From: Sulfurimonas sp.
GTDB taxonomy: Bacteria; Campylobacterota; Campylobacteria; Campylobacterales; Sulfurimonadaceae
DNA length: 5,725 nucleotides
Assembly: GCA_015663215.1 (NCBI GenBank)
Contig: DQSP01000256.1
Location: 1 to 5,725, forward strand
Reading direction: 5' to 3'
Made by a program: the position numbers and the translations under genes. A model generated the notes under the pieces. That model was not told where the DNA came from and ran no database searches. It saw only the letters and a list, made by a program, of their open reading frames with translations. Positions 1 to 4,867 of this stretch are shown piece by piece (position 1 is the stretch's first letter; the number at the start of each line of letters is the position of its first letter).

Positions 1-166
1 ATCCTTGATTTTTAGTAAAATTCAATCATGAAATTAGCACTATTTTATAAGTTTTATAATTTAATAGGATTTCTATTGCATAATCCGGGTTTATGATGAT
101 TGGAGAATATCTGGTCACTAGAAATTAATTTTTTGTATGTATACAGAGAAAGTAAAAACTTCTAGT
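1..166. other. AT-rich non-coding flank downstream of yaeQ
   Basis: I find no credible gene here. The longest ATG-initiated plus-strand frame I noted has 22 codons (28-96) and no Shine-Dalgarno. A perfect TATAAT lies at 55-60 on the plus strand, but no good -35 box and no downstream plus-strand gene support it. Downstream of the yaeQ stop, read on the minus strand, there are only short AT-rich inverted repeats (for example around 122-131 and 135-144). None has a GC stem with a T-tract, so no intrinsic terminator can be called. The stretch may belong to the 3' region of yaeQ or to the neighbouring locus to the left. Confidence 0.6.
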
Positions 167-703
167 TCAAAGATCTTTCCATACATCTTCACTCACCACA
201 ATTGAGTTTTCCCCAGAAATAAGTGTGAGTTCTCTGTCGTCAGTATTACACTGCAGATTCATAGAACGACTACATATTTCTTCTATATCACTAGAAAATG
301 AGAGAAAAATGACTTTTACATTTTTAAAGCGTTTGAGTACTTTTTCATTTTGTTTAAACCATGAAGATGCCATTCCTTCTTGATAAGTGTAGATGATGAC
401 TTCATCTGAAGTACCTGATGCTTTTTTAATGCGTTTTTCATCGGGTTGTCCTAAGATGATCGAGAGTTCTATATCTCCACCCATAGACTTTTGCCATAGG
501 TCTGGCTCATCATCTTGGTCTATCCCTTTTGTAAACTCTAGTGTTTCACTGGCATTTAGTACAAAGGCAGTTAAACGAACCATTAAACGCAGGTCATTTT
601 CTGAGGGGTGTTTTGCTATGACTAAAGAGTGCTCTGTATAATAGTGAGTGTCCATATTTGCAATGTTAATATTTGCTTTGTAAATTGTTGCTTTTGAAGC
701 CAA
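167..703 (-). CDS. yaeQ: YaeQ family protein, TTG start
   Basis: This 178-residue protein matches the YaeQ family along its whole length, close to the usual size of about 180. Visible family blocks are KATIYKA (4-10), AKHPSE (30-35), FTKGI (57-61), DDEPDLW (64-70) and the highly conserved GQPDEKRIKKA (85-95). The family adopts a restriction-endonuclease-like PD-(D/E)XK fold. Its biochemical role is not settled, and the old link to RfaH or haemolysin expression is weak. I place the start at TTG 703-701, because the KATIYKA block lies just after it and AAGGA sits 6 nt upstream. The first ATG, at residue 17, would delete that block. The gene lies 9 bp downstream of the CopD-like gene on the same strand and probably shares its transcript. 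The protein is likely cytoplasmic, with no signal peptide or membrane segment. Confidence 0.93.
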   Translation of the reverse strand: MASKATIYKANINIANMDTHYYTEHSLVIAKHPSENDLRLMVRLTAFVLNASETLEFTKGIDQDDEPDLWQKSMGGDIELSIILGQPDEKRIKKASGTSDEVIIYTYQEGMASSWFKQNEKVLKRFKNVKVIFLSFSSDIEEICSRSMNLQCNTDDRELTLISGENSIVVSEDVWKDL

Positions 704-709
704 GAGAAA

Positions 710-714
710 TCCTT
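710..714 (-). promoter_or_regulatory. Shine-Dalgarno of yaeQ overlapping upstream stop codon
   Basis: On the minus strand AAGGA lies 6 nt before the TTG start of yaeQ. It overlaps the TAA stop (715-713) of the upstream CopD-like gene, giving TAAGGA. This supports the TTG start and suggests that ribosomes finishing the upstream gene can begin yaeQ directly. Confidence 0.75.
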
Positions 715-1159
715 ATAAGATAGAGCGTATCATGATGGCATAGTGTAGAACAAACAAGTTTATAAAAAAGATAAGTAAAGAAGAGCCGCGAGAAAAGAAG
801 TTTTCCAAGGCTGTTCTTTCTTTGTTGTTAGTTCTAAACGCGATAGTAATGTGGATGATGGTCATCACAACTAAACCACCTACTAAAATAAGTTTATTTC
901 GTAGTAAAACGACTACTTCGCTCGTGTCACCAGAGAGGAGAAGAGTTAATAGTCCGTTGTTGTAAATCATCACCAAGCCAGAGCTTAAAAGAACTGCCAA
1001 AGAGACAAGTTCAAAGTAACCAAATATCGGGCCGATATGAGGATAAACAGACTTTTGCTTTGCCTTGTCTAAAAGAGTAACACCTAAAACAAACATAAAT
1101 ATAGAGCCACCAATCCATGCAATAGCTGCAAATAGGTGAAAGTGAATTAACCAGTTCAT
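713..1159 (-). CDS. CopD-like four-helix integral membrane protein
   Basis: This 148-residue, very hydrophobic protein has four predicted membrane helices at about residues 4-30, 47-66, 88-108 and 123-145. The first helix carries HFHLFAAIAWIGGSIF, which resembles the opening helix of CopD (copper-resistance D) and related small putative haem-binding membrane proteins, where a His precedes a WIGG motif. Histidines at residues 6, 8, 103 and 139 lie in or at the membrane helices and could ligate haem or metal. That is inferred from position, not shown. There is no cleavable signal peptide; helix 1 would serve as the anchor. The ATG at 1159 follows a modest GGA Shine-Dalgarno. No copper genes are adjacent, so a copper role is not supported by context. 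It is the first gene of a unit with yaeQ. Confidence is good for the membrane topology and moderate for the family. Confidence 0.7.
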   Translation of the reverse strand: MNWLIHFHLFAAIAWIGGSIFMFVLGVTLLDKAKQKSVYPHIGPIFGYFELVSLAVLLSSGLVMIYNNGLLTLLLSGDTSEVVVLLRNKLILVGGLVVMTIIHITIAFRTNNKERTALENFFSRGSSLLIFFINLFVLHYAIMIRSIL

Positions 1160-1184
1160 TGTTTTCCAAAGTTTAAAGTGTCAA

Positions 1185-1190
1185 ATAATA
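1185..1190 (-). promoter_or_regulatory. candidate -10 element for CopD-like gene and yaeQ
   Basis: TATTAT on the minus strand matches the -10 consensus at five of six positions and would start transcription near 1178, about 18 nt before the ATG. No good -35 is visible at 16-18 bp. It lies where the -35 region of the opposing plus-strand promoter would fall, so the two could not easily be occupied together. Confidence 0.35.
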
Positions 1191-1199
1191 TCTAAACTG

Positions 1200-1208
1200 T
1201 GCTAAAAT
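1200..1208 (+). promoter_or_regulatory. extended -10 promoter of the ATPase gene
   Basis: The string TGCTAAAAT fits an extended -10 (TGN followed by TAAAAT, five of six to consensus). Transcription would begin near 1215. There is no recognisable -35, as expected for an extended -10 and for AT-rich Campylobacterota promoters. It falls just upstream of the Shine-Dalgarno at 1225-1229, which places the translation start at 1236 rather than 1215. Confidence 0.55.
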
Positions 1209-1224
1209 ACTACTATGATACTCC

Positions 1225-1229
1225 AAGGA
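1225..1229 (+). promoter_or_regulatory. Shine-Dalgarno that decides the ATPase start
   Basis: AAGGA lies 6 nt before ATG 1236. The earlier in-frame ATG at 1215 has no such site and sits about at the predicted transcription start. Confidence 0.75.
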
Positions 1230-1235
1230 ACAACT

Positions 1236-1970
1236 ATGAGAAATAATATTGGTCAATATACAAATACGATTAGCCCACTTACACTAGAGGATAGAACATT
1301 AAGAAGTAATACCCTCATTTTAGCTGAAGTTGGCTCAGGTAAAACAAATCTAGCATGTAGAATACGTAACTTCGCAATAGATAATGATGTACCTACTATC
1401 TATTTTGATTTTAACAACTCTTTTGAAGAAGAGATAGAACTCAGATACAAAGATGAGCATTTTAACTACATCAAATTTGAAGAGAGTGATATTTTTGATG
1501 CAGAGTTTACTAAACTTACAGCACAAAAAAAGCATATTTATATGGCAGTAGATCCAAAATACTTTACAAATAAAAAAGATATACAAAGTCGTCTTACAAA
1601 AACTATGTCACAAAATATTTTACTACAAAACTACTACTTTTTCTTTCACGACATCGACAATTTAAATGGTTTTTACACAAAATTTGAAGACTTTTTACTC
1701 TACCTTCTAAGTTTTAGTCACCTTCAAAAGTTTGGCTTTACTTTTCTTGCACAGCCTCACTCTACATTTGAGAGCCAACAACTTAAACTACTATTTACAT
1801 TTTTGTATCTTGGACGTTGCTCAAATACAAACTATTTTAACACTGCAGTTATAAAAACATTAAAGAAAAATGAATTCTATTATCAGTACAGAACAGCTCA
1901 CCAAACACTACTCTTTAATGCTATTAAGACTAATATCGTTAAGATAGATGAGTATATTTTAGAAGACTAG
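1236..1970 (+). CDS. small P-loop ATPase of unknown function, HerA/VirD4-like
   Basis: The protein has 244 residues from ATG 1236. An in-frame ATG at 1215 would add seven residues but lacks a Shine-Dalgarno. A Walker A motif is clear at residues 30-37 (AEVGSGKT), with Ala in place of the usual first Gly. It follows a short strand (TLIL), as in HerA, VirD4 and TraG-type ATPases. A hydrophobic strand ending in acidic residues (FFFHDID, 135-141) is a likely Walker B. LAQPHS (171-176) resembles the strand-plus-Gln sensor of HerA/FtsK-type motors. It is much shorter than those motors and has no membrane segment or extra domain. Phe plus Tyr make up 41 of 244 residues, which is exceptional, and sampled stretches are more AT-rich than thiG. 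The gene lies 9 bp upstream of the NAD(P)HX repair gene, suggesting an operon. The substrate is unknown. The fold is confident; the subfamily is tentative. Confidence 0.8.
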   Translation: MRNNIGQYTNTISPLTLEDRTLRSNTLILAEVGSGKTNLACRIRNFAIDNDVPTIYFDFNNSFEEEIELRYKDEHFNYIKFEESDIFDAEFTKLTAQKKHIYMAVDPKYFTNKKDIQSRLTKTMSQNILLQNYYFFFHDIDNLNGFYTKFEDFLLYLLSFSHLQKFGFTFLAQPHSTFESQQLKLLFTFLYLGRCSNTNYFNTAVIKTLKKNEFYYQYRTAHQTLLFNAIKTNIVKIDEYILED

Positions 1971-1979
1971 ATAAATAAT

Positions 1980-3347
1980 ATGCAAAATATTTTTGATGAA
2001 GTTGGTTCTTTAGATAAACGATGTATCTGTGAGTTTGGACTCACTGAAGAGTTGCTTATGGAGCATGCGGCACAAGGCATGGCTAACTATATCAAAGATA
2101 ATTTTTCACAAAGATCAAGTGTCACAATTGTTTGTGGCTCTGGCAATAACGGTGCTGATGGCTTAGCACTCGCACGACTTTTACACCACTACTTCGATGT
2201 CACCCTTCTTTTAGCAAAACCTCCCAAGTCAGAGATGGCAAAACTCCAACATAAACGTACTCAATCACTGAACATCAAAGAGTCTGAGATACTTTTAGAG
2301 TCTGATGTTCTCGTAGATGCTCTTGTTGGCACTGGCTTTAAGGGTAAACTGAATCCTACACTTACAATTCTTATGGATGAGATGAACAACTCTTGCGCAT
2401 TTAAGATAGCTTGTGACATCCCCTCTGCCTTTGCATTTAATGCAGATGTGACTTTAACTATGGGTGCTCTAAAAAAATCTCTTTTTCTTGATGGTGTTAA
2501 AGATTTTGTTGGTGAGATACAAGTACTTGACTTAGGTGTTCATCGTGAATTGTATGAGAAAGTATCAAATACTAAACTTCTTGATATGCAAGATTTGAAA
2601 CTTCCCTATCGCACAAAAAAAGATTCGCACAAGGGGAGTTTTGGACATCTGAGCATTGCAAGTGGAGAGATGTCTGGCGCTAGTGTTATGAGTGCACTGT
2701 CCGCTTCGCGTTTTGGTTGTGGTTTAGTAACACTTATCACTCATGAAAATAGCAACTCTCTGCACCATTCTTTAATGAGTGCTTCAGAACTACCTTTAAA
2801 CACAACAGCACTCGCCTGTGGTATGGGTTTGGGAAATGCTTTTAGTGAAGATGATTTAGAGAAGTTTTTTGACAACGCACTTCCTCTTATTCTCGATGCA
2901 GATATTTTTTCTACGCCTATCATTCTCACACTACTCAAACGCGATTCCTTAGTTTTAACACCCCATCCAAAAGAGTTTGTCTCGCTTTTACAGCTTACAA
3001 ATTTAGCTGATATTTCTATACAAGAGTTACAAAATGACCGTTTTACTTATGCAGAACTCTTTAGTAAAAAGTACAAAAATGTAACACTACTTCTAAAAGG
3101 TGCAAATGTCATTATCGCTCAAAACGATAAAATATTTGTGAATCCTCACGGAACTTCAGCTTTAGCAAAAGGTGGTAGTGGGGATGTTTTATCTGGGCTT
3201 ATTGGCTCGCTTTTAGCACAAGGTTATTCTAGCTTAAACGCAGCTATTCATGCCTCACTCGCACATACTACACTAGCAAAAAACTACAAAGGTGCTGATT
3301 TTTCTCTTACACCTGATGATTTGATTCAAGGAATTGGAAATCTCTAA
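1980..3347 (+). CDS. nnr: bifunctional NAD(P)H-hydrate epimerase / ADP-dependent dehydratase
   Basis: This 455-residue enzyme repairs damaged NADHX and NADPHX: the N-terminal domain interconverts the R and S epimers and the C-terminal domain dehydrates the S form back to NAD(P)H using ADP. The YjeF_N epimerase domain covers about 1-205, with LMEHA (26-30), GSGNNGADG (53-61, usually GNNGGDG), DALVGTG (113-119) and DIPSA (146-150, usually DIPSG). The ribokinase-like dehydratase domain covers about 210-455, with KGSFGHL (218-224), LTPHPKEF (326-333), LLKGANVI (371-378) and GGSGDVL (398-404), whose Asp402 is the expected catalytic base. The loop after DIPSA is shorter than I recall for the family. 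The start matches the family N-terminus but has no Shine-Dalgarno. It lies 9 bp after the ATPase stop, so coupling is likely. Location is cytoplasmic. Confidence 0.95.
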   Translation: MQNIFDEVGSLDKRCICEFGLTEELLMEHAAQGMANYIKDNFSQRSSVTIVCGSGNNGADGLALARLLHHYFDVTLLLAKPPKSEMAKLQHKRTQSLNIKESEILLESDVLVDALVGTGFKGKLNPTLTILMDEMNNSCAFKIACDIPSAFAFNADVTLTMGALKKSLFLDGVKDFVGEIQVLDLGVHRELYEKVSNTKLLDMQDLKLPYRTKKDSHKGSFGHLSIASGEMSGASVMSALSASRFGCGLVTLITHENSNSLHHSLMSASELPLNTTALACGMGLGNAFSEDDLEKFFDNALPLILDADIFSTPIILTLLKRDSLVLTPHPKEFVSLLQLTNLADISIQELQNDRFTYAELFSKKYKNVTLLLKGANVIIAQNDKIFVNPHGTSALAKGGSGDVLSGLIGSLLAQGYSSLNAAIHASLAHTTLAKNYKGADFSLTPDDLIQGIGNL

Positions 3348-3358
3348 GAAAAAATCAT

Positions 3359-3364
3359 TATAAT
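3359..3364 (+). promoter_or_regulatory. -10 element of the thiG promoter
   Basis: A perfect TATAAT lies in the 68-bp gap between nnr and thiG. A weak -35-like TTGGAA sits at 3334-3339, with a long spacer of 19 bp. Transcription would start near 3371, giving a leader of about 45 nt. This suggests that thiG and the hemerythrin gene have their own promoter even if some transcripts read through from nnr. Confidence 0.55.
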
Positions 3365-3377
3365 TACAACAAATCAG

Positions 3378-3389
3378 TAATAATTATTA
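3378..3389. repeat. 12-bp perfect AT palindrome in the thiG leader
   Basis: TAATAATTATTA is a perfect palindrome just downstream of the predicted thiG transcription start and 26 nt before its ATG. Its position would suit an operator, but in such AT-rich sequence it may be chance. Confidence 0.35.
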
Positions 3390-3405
3390 AATAAATACTA
3401 AAAAC

Positions 3406-3411
3406 AGGAAG
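3406..3411 (+). promoter_or_regulatory. Shine-Dalgarno of thiG
   Basis: AGGAAG, with its AGGA core 6 nt before ATG 3416, is among the clearest ribosome binding sites in the window. It fixes the thiG start. Confidence 0.75.
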
Positions 3412-3415
3412 ACTA

Positions 3416-4195
3416 ATGGATAACATTTTAAAAATCGGAAAATATGAACTAGGCTCGCGTTTAATCGTAGGAAGTGGAAAGTATGACTCATTTGAGATGA
3501 CAAAAGATGCAACACTTGCTTCAGGTAGTGAACTTATTACAGTTGCTGTTCGACGTCTTAACATCACTGACCCTGATAAAGAGAATCTCAGAGATACATT
3601 TAAAGGGACAAATGTTAAGTTTCTTCCAAACTCTGCTGGATGTGTAACTGCGGAAGAGGCTATAACTACTTTTCGTTTAACTCGCGAGGCAACTGGAATT
3701 GACCTAATCAAACTAGAAGTTATTGGGGATACTAAAAAGACTCTTTACCCTGATGTTTTAGAGACTATCAAGGCTTGTGAAGTTTTATCTAAAGAGGGCT
3801 TTACTATCATGGCTTACACTTCTGATGATCCTATCATGGCAAAACGGCTTGAAGATGCTGGTGCTCATGCTATTATGCCTCTTGCTGCTCCTATTGGTTC
3901 AGGTTTAGGAATTCAAAACCCTTACAACATCGTTTTTGTTCGTGAAGCTGTAAATCTTCCTATCATCGTTGATGCAGGAATCGGTTGTGCATCTGACGCG
4001 GCTTATGCGATGGAACTTGGGGCTGATGGTGTACTTACTAACACTGCTATCGCTCAAGCACAAAACCCTATGATAATGGCTGAGGCTATGAAGTATGCTG
4101 TACTTGCTGGAAGAAGATCTTATCTTGCTGGACGTATTCCTAAAAAACCTTATGCGACTGCTTCTAGCCCTGTTAACGGAATGATTCAGTTCTAA
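3416..4195 (+). CDS. thiG: thiazole synthase ThiG
   Basis: The 259-residue protein is full length and strongly conserved. ThiG builds the thiazole ring of thiamine from 1-deoxy-D-xylulose 5-phosphate, dehydroglycine and sulfur delivered by the ThiS thiocarboxylate. It is a cytoplasmic TIM barrel. Visible hallmarks are GSGKY (19-23), LPNSAGC (70-76), LIKLEVIGD (97-105) with Lys99 as the expected Schiff-base lysine, [16 protein letters not shown] (154-169), VDAGIG (185-190), [14 protein letters not shown] (200-213) and [15 protein letters not shown] (238-252). No thiS, thiF or thiH lies within the window: nnr is 68 bp upstream and the next gene downstream is a hemerythrin. The TAA stop overlaps the hemerythrin ATG by one base. 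No TPP riboswitch is evident in the short leader. Confidence 0.97.
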   Translation: MDNILKIGKYELGSRLIVGSGKYDSFEMTKDATLASGSELITVAVRRLNITDPDKENLRDTFKGTNVKFLPNSAGCVTAEEAITTFRLTREATGIDLIKLEVIGDTKKTLYPDVLETIKACEVLSKEGFTIMAYTSDDPIMAKRLEDAGAHAIMPLAAPIGSGLGIQNPYNIVFVREAVNLPIIVDAGIGCASDAAYAMELGADGVLTNTAIAQAQNPMIMAEAMKYAVLAGRRSYLAGRIPKKPYATASSPVNGMIQF

Positions 4196-4608
4196 TGATA
4201 ACTCAAGAACAACTGCCTATGGTGGCAATGCCTAGCATGAACGATACACATTTAGAAGATATTATTTTAATAAATCAGCTCTCCGCTGCAGCGGCGAGTA
4301 AAAATGTAGCGGCTACAAAGATTTTTTTAGAAGAGTTAGTTGAGCATACTATTGCTCATTTTAGTGGAGAAGAGGCGATGATGCAAGAGCATAACTTTCC
4401 TCCTTATCCTATCCATAAAGCACAACATGACAGAGTGCTTCAAGAGATTAAAAATGTTACAAAAATATTTTGTGAGGGTGAAGGTGACTTTTCTCTTGTC
4501 ACTGCTTATGTAGATGGATCTTTAACACCATGGCTCATCGACCATATCCAAACGCTAGATACTGTAACAGCGATGTTTCTAGTAAACGCGACTAAAGCTC
4601 AATCTTAG
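4195..4608 (+). CDS. hemerythrin-domain O2-binding protein (bacteriohemerythrin-like)
   Basis: This 137-residue single-domain protein carries a full set of putative diiron ligands for a hemerythrin four-helix bundle: His19 (NDTH), His55 and Glu59 (HFSGEE), His74 and His78 (HKAQH), and His117 with Asp122 (HIQTLD). Hemerythrins bind O2 reversibly between two irons; bacterial ones store, deliver or sense oxygen. The N-terminus (LPMVAMPSMNDTH) lacks the Trp-containing segment usual in classical bacteriohemerythrins, so it belongs to a divergent branch. There is no signal peptide, membrane segment or fused signalling domain, so it is probably cytoplasmic. The start codon overlaps the thiG stop (TAATG), and the nearest GGA is about 14 nt upstream, so translation is probably coupled to thiG. 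Its 3' end overlaps the convergent 91-residue gene by 17 bp. Confidence 0.88.
   Translation: MITQEQLPMVAMPSMNDTHLEDIILINQLSAAAASKNVAATKIFLEELVEHTIAHFSGEEAMMQEHNFPPYPIHKAQHDRVLQEIKNVTKIFCEGEGDFSLVTAYVDGSLTPWLIDHIQTLDTVTAMFLVNATKAQS
4283..4317. repeat. two GC-rich inverted repeats inside the hemerythrin gene
   Basis: CCGCTGCAGCGG (4283-4294) is a perfect 12-bp palindrome. TGTAGC-G-GCTACA (4305-4317) is a second inverted repeat 10 bp later. Both lie in the codons for an Ala-rich stretch (residues 30-41). Runs of Ala codons readily make such palindromes, so a function is uncertain. Confidence 0.4.
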
Positions 4609-4867
4609 AAGACAAATGGGTCATCAGTAAAAGCTGACCCATACCCTCAAAGAACTTCTCCACTCCCATCTCATCTGTTTTAAGAGCTTTTTTTAGAGCA
4701 ACCATAAAGACCAGTTGCGACTCCTCAGATGCTTGCATAAAAGTATCTACGATGTACTCAAAGCTAAGAGTATGCACTTTGGAGTTTACATCAAAGTCTA
4801 TCTCTGAGAAAATATCTATGTTCTCTTTTAATAAAATATTTTTACACTCATCTGATACTTTACTCAT
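4592..4867 (-). CDS. 91-residue hypothetical protein coupled to the AGCS symporter
   Basis: I do not recognise a family for this small, acidic, probably mostly helical soluble protein. It has no signal peptide, membrane helix or cysteine-rich site; there is one Cys, at residue 8. It is likely real. Its ATG (4867-4865) overlaps the end of the symporter gene by 8 bp, and a strong GGAGG at 4881-4877 sits 9 nt upstream, inside the symporter coding sequence. Translation is therefore probably coupled to the transporter, and a role tied to that transporter is possible but unproven. The stop lies within the 3' end of the convergent hemerythrin gene (17-bp overlap), and an 8-bp-arm inverted repeat (4616-4642) is embedded in its last codons. 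Confidence 0.7.
   Translation of the reverse strand: MSKVSDECKNILLKENIDIFSEIDFDVNSKVHTLSFEYIVDTFMQASEESQLVFMVALKKALKTDEMGVEKFFEGMGQLLLMTHLSSKIEL
4616..4642. terminator. stem-loop between convergent genes, possible terminator
   Basis: ATGGGTCA (4616-4623) and TGACCCAT (4635-4642) form a perfect 8-bp stem with an 11-nt loop, starting 8 nt after the hemerythrin stop. On the plus strand no T-tract follows. On the minus strand the stem is followed by a moderately T-rich stretch (TTTGTCTTCT) inside the small gene. It may stabilise or end the thiG-hemerythrin message, but it is not a classical intrinsic terminator. Confidence 0.4.

Noticed and set aside
28..96. 22-codon plus-strand open frame with a hydrophobic product
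   Set aside because: There is no Shine-Dalgarno and its composition is as expected from AT-rich intergenic DNA. The upstream context does not look like a small-protein gene.
393..641. 82-codon open frame on the plus strand
   Set aside because: It lies wholly antisense to yaeQ, has no family resemblance and no ribosome binding site evident.
1179..1184. TTGACA on the minus strand as a -35 box for the CopD-like gene
   Set aside because: A -10 at 16-18 bp would fall at or inside the start codon, and no suitable hexamer is there.
1215..1235. ATG at 1215 as the start of the ATPase gene
   Set aside because: It coincides with the predicted transcription start and has no ribosome binding site; ATG 1236 has AAGGA at a good distance.
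1350..1586. 78-codon open frame on the minus strand
   Set aside because: It is antisense to the P-loop ATPase. Its Cys/Ile/Phe-rich composition is what AT-rich coding DNA gives on the opposite strand.
2741..2938. 65-codon open frame on the minus strand
   Set aside because: It is antisense within the dehydratase domain of nnr, with no recognisable protein.
3309..3340. ACCTGATGATTTG resembling part of a TPP riboswitch before thiG
   Set aside because: It is coding sequence for the end of nnr (TPDDLIQG). The CTGAGA element and paired helices of a thi-box are missing, and the leader is too short.
3364..3711. 115-codon open frame on the minus strand
   Set aside because: It is antisense to the start of thiG, low-complexity Ser/Val/Ile-rich and without homology that I recognise; thiG on the plus strand is certain.
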